Origin: CAYMAI01 sp964388445
GTDB lineage: Bacteria > 4484-113 > JAGGVC01
Assembly: GCA_964388445.1 (NCBI GenBank)
Contig: CAYMAI010000002.1
Coordinates: 124,001-188,000 of the forward strand
Reading direction: 5' to 3'
DNA: 64,000 nucleotides
A program made the position numbers and the translations under genes. This document shows positions 42,155 through 49,574 of this stretch, in pieces (positions within the stretch are counted from its first letter, which is position 1; each line of letters begins with the position of its first letter). Under the pieces are notes generated by a model. That model was not told the DNA's origin, ran no database searches, and worked only from the letters and a program-made list of their open reading frames with translations.

Positions 42155-42733
42155 ATGACGAAAAAATTGGGGTTTGCGATAATTCTGTTGTTTTGGAGCT
42201 TGGCGATGAGTAACGGAATAAATGCGGAGGAAAATGCGGTTGGCGGCATAAAGTTCGGCAGCCCCCACTCGCTTCTTGCGGCGCTCGAGGGCGAATGGGC
42301 GGGCACGACCCGAACGTGGTTCATGCCCGGCGAGCTGGCCGACGAGTCCGAGTGGCGCGGCACTATCAGGATGGCGCTGGACGGAAAATATGCGATTCAC
42401 GAATACAAAGGCGAAATTCAAGGGCGCGAGCTTTCCGGAATGGCCGTGTTCGGATACGACAAGACCAGGCGCAGGTTCGAAGCGTCGTGGATAGACAGCT
42501 TTCACAGCTCGACCGCCATATTGTTTTCCACCGGCGCGGAGTGGAACGAAGACGAAGCGTCGGGCGCGTTCAGCGTGCTGACGAGCTATTCGGACGGACA
42601 AGGCGGACCGGATTGGGGATGGCGAACCGAAGTACGAATCGTGAACGAGGACGCAATCGTTATTTCGCACTTCAACATCACGCCGGACGGTCAGGAAGCG
42701 CTTGCAGTGGAAACGCGATATTCCCGCGTATGA
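42155..42733 (+). CDS. Secreted DUF1579-domain protein
   Basis: A 192-residue exported protein. The signal peptide (LGFAIILLFWSLAMSNGINA) is followed by one DUF1579 beta-barrel-like domain: LLAALEGEWAGTTRTWFMPGE, GTIRMALDGKYAIHEYKGEIQG, MAVFGYDKTRRRFEASWID. The family has no defined function. It starts 48 nt after tRNA-Leu with no strong ribosome site and may be partly expressed by read-through from it. Confidence 0.8.
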   Translation: MTKKLGFAIILLFWSLAMSNGINAEENAVGGIKFGSPHSLLAALEGEWAGTTRTWFMPGELADESEWRGTIRMALDGKYAIHEYKGEIQGRELSGMAVFGYDKTRRRFEASWIDSFHSSTAILFSTGAEWNEDEASGAFSVLTSYSDGQGGPDWGWRTEVRIVNEDAIVISHFNITPDGQEALAVETRYSRV

Positions 42734-42857
42734 GTTTTTCAAGATTACGGCAAATCTGCTTCTCCGCACGACGTTGCCGCGAAAGCGTTGAAAGCGAAGG
42801 CTACGCCGTATTTGTTCATGAAATGCCGGGAGAAAATTGGGGACGTGAGCGAGGAAA

Positions 42858-43313
42858 ATGGAAAACATAAACGAAACTTGGCTTACAGCTGGCATTCACA
42901 TTCGGGGCGTGCGGCCCGATAAAGCGCTCGAAGCGTTCGTCATGCCGGAAATCGTGAATTCTTGGTTCACCGCCGATTGCAGGTGCGACTTGCGCGTGGG
43001 CGGCGAGCTTTACTGGAAGTGGTCGGACACGATGGAGGAGACCTGCGTCATTACCGATTGGCGGCCGGGCGAGCGGCTGGCGTTCAGGTGGTCTATCGGC
43101 GAGGAGCTGTTCACGGAATGTACGATTGACGCCGAATGGCTGGAAGACAAAAACGCGACTAAGCTATCCCTTCGCGAAGGGCCGTTTCCGCTTACCGCGC
43201 ACGGGCTGAAGATGTTCAACGAAATCGCGAACGGCTGGGGGCACGAGCTCTTGGCGCTCAGGATATTCCTTGCCGAAGGAATCGACCCGAGACGAAGCGG
43301 GGCTTTGGGATAA
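42858..43313 (+). CDS. SRPBCC/AHSA1-like domain protein
   Basis: A 151-residue single-domain protein of the START/SRPBCC fold, AHSA1 branch: RGVRPDKALEAFVMPEIVNSWFTADCRCDLRVGGELYWKWSD, VITDWRPGERLAFRWS, then a long C-terminal helix region LKMFNEIANGWGHELLALRIFL. Such proteins bind hydrophobic ligands; the ligand here is unknown. Start ATG after GCGAGG. It trails the DUF1579 gene by 124 nt in which I see nothing. Confidence 0.8.
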   Translation: MENINETWLTAGIHIRGVRPDKALEAFVMPEIVNSWFTADCRCDLRVGGELYWKWSDTMEETCVITDWRPGERLAFRWSIGEELFTECTIDAEWLEDKNATKLSLREGPFPLTAHGLKMFNEIANGWGHELLALRIFLAEGIDPRRSGALG

Positions 43314-43451
43314 TTATTCCTGAATCCGTATTAATTTCATTGCTAATTGGTATGATTTATTCACAAGCCGCGCTGCCCGTGCTATTGAGCATCAAAATCA
43401 TTGACCACTATCAGCAAGCAAAGTAGCATCGTTACCGGCTTTCATTTTTCT

Positions 43452-43479
43452 TTGAGCTTTCAAGTTTTATCTTTAAACT
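43452..43479 (+). promoter_or_regulatory. Probable sigma70 promoter of the cytochrome c gene
   Basis: TTGAGC (43452-43457), 16-nt spacer, TAAACT (43474-43479), followed by ribosome site AGGCGG before the ATG at 43494. Confidence 0.4.
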
Positions 43480-43493
43480 ATTAGGCGGAAATT

Positions 43494-44381
43494 ATGAGGA
43501 GCAAAAACAAGGCGGCTTTGCTGCCCGTATTGACGATATCGTTTGCATTCGTTTTGGTCGCTATGGTACAAGCCGGGATTACCAAATCCGAAAGCGAAGA
43601 GCCAATGCCGAATCAGTTTCTCGAAGCAAACGGAATAACCGGCGGCCAGCTTTACGACAAGTTTTGGGCATCCGAAACGGGCTGGAGTCAGTCCGATCCC
43701 AATTTGGGCATATTCAACGCCAAAGCCGATTTCTTCCGCTGCAAGCAGTGTCACGGCTGGGACAGGCTCGGCACGGTTGGTTCCTACATTTCAAGAGGAG
43801 CGAATGCAAATCGTCCGAACGTTTCTTCGCTTAACTTGGTAACGATTGCAGCATCCAAAACGCCGCAGGAGCTGTTCGACGCATTGAAGCGGTCGGATGG
43901 CAGGCGTGTAATAACCGCAAACCTTTCGGATTACGACCCGGCCGTAAACTCCGCTCTTGGCGACCGGATGCCAGATTACGGCTCGATATTTACGGACGGA
44001 CAGCTTTGGAATCTCGTCAAGTTCCTTAAGGCCGATGCCGTTGATACTAGGGAGATTTACGACGCCGAAACGGCAGGCTCATATCCTACCGGTTCGATTG
44101 CTTACTCGAATATCGGCAAAGGCGGAAATGCTGCAAACGGCGACGCAATTTACGCATCTAAGTGCGCAGACTGTCACGGAGCGGACGGCGCATCGTTTCT
44201 GTTCGACGGCGGCGAATATACAGTAGGAAGTTTTATGCGCAAAAAGCCGCACGAGGCGCATCATAAAATCAAATTCGGTCAACTCGGTTCGCCAATGGGA
44301 AGCCTTGTTACGAATTTGAACGATTTGAAAGACCTGTATAAGGCGTTGACTGATACTGCCAAGTACCCCGACCCAAGTTAA
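43494..44381 (+). CDS. Di-heme c-type cytochrome
   Basis: A 295-residue exported protein with two CxxCH heme motifs: Cys83-Lys-Gln-Cys-His87 and Cys224-Ala-Asp-Cys-His228. The N-terminal membrane segment (about residues 8-28) can be a signal peptide or anchor. The first heme domain includes FFRCKQCHGWDR and RMPDYGSIFTDGQLWNLVKFLK; the second includes GDAIYASKCADCHGADGASF, with Met ligands possible in MRKKPHEAHH or SPMGS. It would carry electrons in the periplasm. No partner oxidase or reductase gene is adjacent. Confidence 0.9.
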   Translation: MRSKNKAALLPVLTISFAFVLVAMVQAGITKSESEEPMPNQFLEANGITGGQLYDKFWASETGWSQSDPNLGIFNAKADFFRCKQCHGWDRLGTVGSYISRGANANRPNVSSLNLVTIAASKTPQELFDALKRSDGRRVITANLSDYDPAVNSALGDRMPDYGSIFTDGQLWNLVKFLKADAVDTREIYDAETAGSYPTGSIAYSNIGKGGNAANGDAIYASKCADCHGADGASFLFDGGEYTVGSFMRKKPHEAHHKIKFGQLGSPMGSLVTNLNDLKDLYKALTDTAKYPDPS

Positions 44382-44413
44382 AATTAACAAATGACTTGCA
44401 CCGGCTTTAGTGC

Positions 44414-44461
44414 CTACCGCTCTATAAGCCAACGCGTGTCCGTGCGTTCCCAGTTAGTCAC
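44414..44461 (-). pseudogene. Remnant of an ndk 3' end
   Basis: Minus-strand codons read V-T-N-W-E-R-T-D-T-R-W-L-I-E-R-stop, matching the last 15 residues of the intact ndk at 46013 (V-T-D-W-E-R-T-D-S-R-W-L-V-E-R-stop). I count 38 of 48 identical bases, with a 17-bp identical core. Homology stops upstream of the Val. It is a diverged partial copy, separated from the intact gene by the AT-rich gene at 44514-45926. Confidence 0.85.
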
Positions 44462-44513
44462 CTTCACAAATAATCAACTCATGGAATATGAGTCTGGCAC
44501 CCTATGCCTATGA

Positions 44514-45926
44514 CTATGGATTGGCAAGCAGTCTACTTATCTCACCGCCAGCTTCGATCGTGTACATTGCTTTTGCCTTGCCATCCCTAGGATTATAGCA
44601 CACTACGGTTGTTGGCGCGTATTGGAATTTTCCATCGCATTTGAGATACCACAATCGGCCATCAGCATCTACCGCGGAATTATAGTATACAATTCTAGTT
44701 TTGTCGATGTACGACCAATTGTTATCTCTATCGACTGCATAAATATAAGATGTTCGCAATTCAGAAATGCTCCTATTGCCACAAAATACATACAGCACGT
44801 CATTTACTTTGCTGTATAGCGAATTATGATACAACATATCATCATCACTTTTGAACTGAACATCTTTGCAGTCACCAGCAACATTCCAACGCTTTACAAT
44901 GCCAGTAATGGGATTGCACTCTATTATCCTTCCTCTATAATCGGAGCCTATTTTGCGCTCCTTGCTCGGAAATGAGAAATTGACCGCAACAAGAGCATTG
45001 CCATTTTCAGAAGGCGGACGGATAATTTCGAAAGTGCTGTAATACAGCATATCTTCGTAAGGGACATTGAAATCTCGTTTTAGAACATCTGTTATGGTAA
45101 AGCCATTATCGCCTCTAATGTAATCGACGTTCGTTACTTGAACATCGTTGGTAACAAAGTTTTTAATCATAAGCGAATTATCAACAGCTACAGGCAAGGA
45201 TTTCGTACTATATTCTTGTAACGAAGGCGTTACGACCAATATATATACATTATCCGCAAAAGCAGAAATAGACCTAATTTCATATCCGAAGCTTTGTTTT
45301 GATTCCAATTCTGGAATTGGAACCACATCATTTTTTCCATTATTCGTATTCAGAAATGCAATATGCCGATTGCTTTTGAATTTCCCATCTTTGCTTGTTT
45401 GATAAAAACTCAGATGCGGTTTGTCCAAAGAGGCTGAGTCTCCTATCACGCGGAACATATAATAACCATAATTTGGCGATTTATTGCGGCTCTCCACGTC
45501 ATAGATGGATAAATCTTTTGCCGTCAATCCGAATGCAGCCCCCTTAAAAGACGTAAGCAAATGATTTCTTTCGATAAAAAAAAGTGGAAGGACGCAATTT
45601 CCCCTCCTTGTATGCCCCGCAGTTAGTACTCCGGATTCCAAAACCCATGCCTTGCTTTCTTTATAAGATGCAGCCATTAAAATGTAGTTGTGGGAGGTTT
45701 TTTGGGGTTTTCCATTACCGCCTAACTTGGCCATTACCAAATCGGCAGCGGTAACTAGGAATCCGCTTTCTTCTGTTACAACAAAAACAACATCCGGTTT
45801 CATCCGAAGACTGCTTGAATTCAAGCGGACCGCAATGGCAATAAGCGCGATTGAAATGAGTCCAAGGAGAATTGCAATCGCTGCCTTTGAACGATAAGTG
45901 ATCCTTCTGCGCTGATTTTCTCTCAC
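44514..45926 (-). CDS. Membrane-anchored protein of unknown function, AT-rich
   Basis: A 470-residue protein with one membrane segment near the N-terminus (about 14-32: AIAILLGLISIALIAIAVRL) and a large outside domain of repeating beta units that could be a propeller (AWVLESGVLTAGHTRRGN, KSLPVAVDNSLMIKN, GRLWYLKCDGKFQYAPTTVVCYN). I recognise no family motif. The gene is AT-rich against its surroundings and sits between the intact ndk and a diverged ndk 3' fragment, indicating acquisition by insertion or replacement. GTG start, no ribosome site, TATAGT box 9 nt upstream. Confidence 0.7.
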   Translation of the reverse strand: MRENQRRRITYRSKAAIAILLGLISIALIAIAVRLNSSSLRMKPDVVFVVTEESGFLVTAADLVMAKLGGNGKPQKTSHNYILMAASYKESKAWVLESGVLTAGHTRRGNCVLPLFFIERNHLLTSFKGAAFGLTAKDLSIYDVESRNKSPNYGYYMFRVIGDSASLDKPHLSFYQTSKDGKFKSNRHIAFLNTNNGKNDVVPIPELESKQSFGYEIRSISAFADNVYILVVTPSLQEYSTKSLPVAVDNSLMIKNFVTNDVQVTNVDYIRGDNGFTITDVLKRDFNVPYEDMLYYSTFEIIRPPSENGNALVAVNFSFPSKERKIGSDYRGRIIECNPITGIVKRWNVAGDCKDVQFKSDDDMLYHNSLYSKVNDVLYVFCGNRSISELRTSYIYAVDRDNNWSYIDKTRIVYYNSAVDADGRLWYLKCDGKFQYAPTTVVCYNPRDGKAKAMYTIEAGGEISRLLANP

Positions 45927-46012
45927 CAGAAATATACTATACGACGGATTCGAATCAGACGCAACAGCAAGGTAACTTATTTGGAAATTGTGATTTAACT
46001 AAATTATGCGGC

Positions 46013-46468
46013 TTACCTTTCCACGAGCCAGCGCGAGTCCGTGCGTTCCCAGTCCGTCACATAGTCGGGTTCGGCGAAATATATCGCGAGCTCGCGTTCG
46101 GCGGTCGCGGGCGAGTCGCTTGCGTGCACCAGGTTGTTCGCGATGTCTAGCGCGAACGAGCCGCGAATCGTGCCCGGCGCGGCGTCTTTCGGATGGGTCG
46201 CGCCGACGAGCGACCTAACCTGCGAAACCGCGTTCGGACCCTCCCAGCATGTTACGACTACCGGCCCGCTTTGTATGTAGCGCATCAAGCCGTCGTAGAA
46301 CGGTTTGCCTTCATGCTCGGCGTAGTGGCGGGCGGCAAGCTCCGGCGAAACGCGAATGAATTTCATCGCGCGCAGAGTCAGACCCTTCTCTTCGAAGAAG
46401 GACAAAATTTTTCCGATTAGCGCTCTTGCGACGCCGTCGGGTTTGATCATCACGAAAGTTTTTTCCAT
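46013..46468 (-). CDS. ndk: Nucleoside diphosphate kinase
   Basis: Transfers the gamma-phosphate from ATP to nucleoside diphosphates through a phospho-His. The 151-residue protein is slightly longer than the typical 140-150. Motifs: TFVMIKPDGVARALIG, KGLTLRAMKFI, YIQSGPVVVTCWEG, GATHPKDAAPGTIRGSFALD and the active-site His in NNLVHASDS. The ATG at 46468 has GGAG upstream. Its 3' end matches the diverged remnant at 44414-44461. Confidence 0.95.
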   Translation of the reverse strand: MEKTFVMIKPDGVARALIGKILSFFEEKGLTLRAMKFIRVSPELAARHYAEHEGKPFYDGLMRYIQSGPVVVTCWEGPNAVSQVRSLVGATHPKDAAPGTIRGSFALDIANNLVHASDSPATAERELAIYFAEPDYVTDWERTDSRWLVER

Positions 46469-46581
46469 CGAAGTACGCTCCAACAAATATATTCCGGACG
46501 GCGAAAACTCGCTTATGTCCGATTTATTCCGAATTGGACGCCGGATTATACAACGCTCAATGCACGGCGGCAGCCCAAGGG

Positions 46582-46587
46582 TATAAT
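46582..46587 (+). promoter_or_regulatory. -10 box of the subtilase-like lipoprotein gene
   Basis: TATAAT, about 45 nt before the ATG at 46633. No convincing -35. Confidence 0.45.
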
Positions 46588-46632
46588 GAAGCGTCGCGAA
46601 GGCGCGTCCAATCCAGCTTTCAACGGCGATGT

Positions 46633-48693
46633 ATGAAGCATGTGCGCAATTATTACCGGACGGTTATCTATGCCGCATTGGCGGCGGCGTTAATCGCGGT
46701 AATTTACGTTTCTGGATGCGGCGGCGGACAATATAGAAACGCCCCCCCTCCCCCGCCGGTCCATCCGCCCGCATCGGATTCGCCGGCCGGCTCGACGTCC
46801 GTTCCGCAGCCGATTCCGGGCGAATATTTCGCCTACACCGCCGAGCCGGAGAACGTGTTACGTTGGGCGGAAGAACACGGCTACCATTCGTCGGTCGCCG
46901 GCGGAATGGAATACGAAAAAGGTTTTTCTCAATTGCCGGATGCCGATTTTAATGAAGATCTGGCCGCGCTGGTGCTAATAAAGGCCGCAAGCGGCGGAGT
47001 TATTGAAAATGTAGAGAAACTGGGAGGCGTATTTTTCGCCGGTCAAAGATATTCCTTTCGTGCGCCGTCGGTTAAAACGGAACCGCTTCGTATGCCGAGC
47101 TTTCTGCCGAACGATCCGCTTTACGTAGAGGCGAGGCTGGACGATACTACCGAGCCGCCGACGCTTATTCCTTATCAGAAAACCACGCTCGAACCGGTCA
47201 GCGCCGAAGGCGCATGGGATTTATCGCGTGGCGCGGGCGTGAAAATCGCGATTATTTCTAGCGGCGTTTATTCGGACCACCCCGACCTTGCCGGAAGAAT
47301 AAGTCCGCTGTCCAGAAGCATTCGCGAGGAATCGGGCGACATCGTTACGGGGACGGACGTCGAGGACGAGCCAAATACCGTAGCCGGCGCGATTGGAACG
47401 TATCTTGCGGGGATAGTCGCGGCGAACGCAAACAACGGAATCGGAATGGCCGGCATCGCGCCGGAATGCGAGCTTATCGTTTTGAAAACCGGACGAGTGG
47501 TCAATTCGCCCACTCCGGCTTGGGCGATGACGGACTTCGAGGCGAGGGCGGCTCTGCGGTATGCGGCGGACAGCGGCGCGGCCGCCGTTCTTTTTCCGTA
47601 CGCTGTCGTTTCCTCTCCGCAGTCGCAAGTGTTGCTCGAAGACGCTATGAATTATTGCGCGTCCGCGAACACGCTCGTTATCGTTCCCGCCGGTGACGGA
47701 AGCCCGGCAATCGATGCTGCGGCGATTTATCCGGCGAATTCGGAAAAGGACAACGTGGTTTCCGTCGGCGGGCTTTATATTCCTACGACCGTACGTCTGC
47801 CGAATTCGAATTTCGATTCGACGGGAGCGATTCTCGATTTCGGCGCTCCGGCGTTCGCGCTTATCGCAACGGACTCGCGGCCCGAAGACCCGGAGGCCAA
47901 TCCGCCGGTGACCGGATACGTTTACGCTAGCGGTACGCCGTTCGCCGCGGCGCTGGCGGCGGGGACGGCGGGATTGATGGCCGGCGCTCTCGGAGATGCG
48001 AAATTTTTGGCGCAACCTATGGCGGCCGCGCTTCGTCAGTCGGTGGACACTTGGGAATATCTCGGCGTATCGAATCCGCTGGCGGGCGCCGGAAGGCTGA
48101 ATGCAAACAGAGCCGCGGCTCTGGCATTCGCGCAAGTGAACGTGCCCGCGCCTCTCGTCATTTCGCAAGTGCATACGAATCCATCGCAAGGCGCGAACGG
48201 CACTACTCAGACGCCGGTTTATGTTTTGCCGAGCGTGCTGGGCGGCACGCCGCCGTACAAAGTGCGAATCGAATGGGGGGACGGCTCGTCGTTTCCGCCG
48301 GGACTCGGTGCGTTTTCGGGATACGTAAATCCGGTGTTCAGTCATTCGTACATTTCGCCGGGAAAATATCCGGTGACGATTGCATTCAGAGATTCGGCGG
48401 GTCAAGAGAAAATTCACGGCTTGTTTTATACAATCAGGCATCCGCTAACCGCGACGATTAGCGCGACGAAAAACGGAAGCGTACCGCTGCAGTATTTATT
48501 CAAAGCGGTAGTGGTCAATGCGGATATTGCAAACCCGTCGTACAAATGGGACTTCGACGGAAACGGCACGACTGACTCGACTGACCAAAATCCGGTTTAT
48601 ACGTACGCCGCGCCGGGAGAATATACGGCTAAGTTTCAGGCGACCGATAGCCGCGGCACGATAACGCGGACGATGGTTTTGTCCGTGCAATAA
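46633..48693 (+). CDS. Subtilase-fold (S8-like) lipoprotein with PKD domains; catalytic residues lost
   Basis: A 686-residue predicted lipoprotein (signal ending IYVSGC). A Pro-rich linker leads to an N-terminal prodomain-like segment, then an S8 peptidase-like domain (about residues 185-510), then two PKD-type domains (EWGDGSSFP... and WDFDGNGTTDSTDQ). The fold markers are recognisable: IAIISSGVYSDHPDL, GTYLAGIVAAN, VIVPAGDGSP and YASGTPFAAALAAG. However the catalytic Asp (normally VIDSG) is Ser, the His (normally HGTHVAG) is Ile, the Ser (normally GTSMA) is Pro, and the oxyanion Asn (AGN) is Asp. So it is a pseudoenzyme, probably a binding protein. Start at ATG 46633, chosen because the lipoprotein signal begins there. 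Confidence 0.85.
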   Translation: MKHVRNYYRTVIYAALAAALIAVIYVSGCGGGQYRNAPPPPPVHPPASDSPAGSTSVPQPIPGEYFAYTAEPENVLRWAEEHGYHSSVAGGMEYEKGFSQLPDADFNEDLAALVLIKAASGGVIENVEKLGGVFFAGQRYSFRAPSVKTEPLRMPSFLPNDPLYVEARLDDTTEPPTLIPYQKTTLEPVSAEGAWDLSRGAGVKIAIISSGVYSDHPDLAGRISPLSRSIREESGDIVTGTDVEDEPNTVAGAIGTYLAGIVAANANNGIGMAGIAPECELIVLKTGRVVNSPTPAWAMTDFEARAALRYAADSGAAAVLFPYAVVSSPQSQVLLEDAMNYCASANTLVIVPAGDGSPAIDAAAIYPANSEKDNVVSVGGLYIPTTVRLPNSNFDSTGAILDFGAPAFALIATDSRPEDPEANPPVTGYVYASGTPFAAALAAGTAGLMAGALGDAKFLAQPMAAALRQSVDTWEYLGVSNPLAGAGRLNANRAAALAFAQVNVPAPLVISQVHTNPSQGANGTTQTPVYVLPSVLGGTPPYKVRIEWGDGSSFPPGLGAFSGYVNPVFSHSYISPGKYPVTIAFRDSAGQEKIHGLFYTIRHPLTATISATKNGSVPLQYLFKAVVVNADIANPSYKWDFDGNGTTDSTDQNPVYTYAAPGEYTAKFQATDSRGTITRTMVLSVQ

Positions 48694-48742
48694 GCGGATA
48701 GCCGCCAAATAATCGAGCAGCCGACGGCTACTCCGGCCTGCT

Positions 48743-49521
48743 TCAGCCCCCTCCGCTGCCGTCCGGCGTTTTCCGGTTCCAAGGGTTGTCCGGATCGATT
48801 GATGGATCGACTTCGGTTGCAGTCGCGTAAAATTCCATTTCGCAAGATTTGAGCAACCACTCCTCGCCTACGAAATGCGGAAAGACATAAACGATTCCGG
48901 TTTCCGGAGTATCGGCGATTAAAAGCCACGTTTCCGCCAGCCAATCTTCGGGCACTTCTTCGATATACGCGCCCGGCGGAATAACGAGCGCGACATGCTG
49001 GTCGTTGAGACCGAATTCGACGCAATATCCCGTACCGATTTCAATCCAGCTGACGTTATCCCATTCTCCGTCCCTTTTAATGAAGAAATCGTATTCGATT
49101 TTATCGGATGGATTGAATGGAGTTTCCGCCATCACGCCCACAACGCCGGTCGCGAGAAACCAGCGCTCGCCCTCCGCGGTTTTCTTTGCGAATACGCAGG
49201 CTCCGCCCGGCGAATATGCTTTGAACCAATAATCTTCCCCGAACAAATCCTTATGCTCATTTGGGAATTCATCGTAAAGACCATAAAAGTTAGCTCGCCG
49301 CCCGATTCGGACGGAAACTTGAAAGTTTGAACTCCCTTTTTCAGCTCGAAAAATTGCGTTCCCGATTCGATAACGTCGTCGCCCACCCATCTGTCGTATC
49401 TGAAAAAGTCAAATTCGGCTGCGGGTTCTTCCGCGTCTTGCGCCGCCGCCGAAAACGTCATACAAAAAGTTATGAAAATCGAAAGCGCAATAAGCGCAAC
49501 CGGGAATTGTTTAATTTCCAT
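48743..49521 (-). pseudogene. Frameshifted secreted protein gene
   Basis: Two minus-strand frames make one protein: a first part with signal peptide (ATG 49521 behind a perfect AAGGAGG; FPVALIALSIFITFCMTFSAAAQ) and a second part running to 48743. The join is at a run of four A (T on the coding strand) at 49285-49288: one more base would continue GGELTF directly into YGLYDEFPNEHKDLFG. Conserved-looking composition holds on both sides of the join. The full product would be about 259 residues, with two domains not recognised. Either a real mutation, a sequencing or assembly error in a homopolymer, or less likely a slippage site. Confidence 0.75.
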
Positions 49522-49574
49522 AGCGCAAACCTCCTTGAAGTCGCGAGAATACTACTATTGCGAAATTCGTTTAG

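Noticed and set aside
47221..48441. 406-codon frame antisense to the subtilase-like gene
   Set aside because: Arg-rich shadow frame; the plus-strand lipoprotein has signal, fold motifs and PKD domains.
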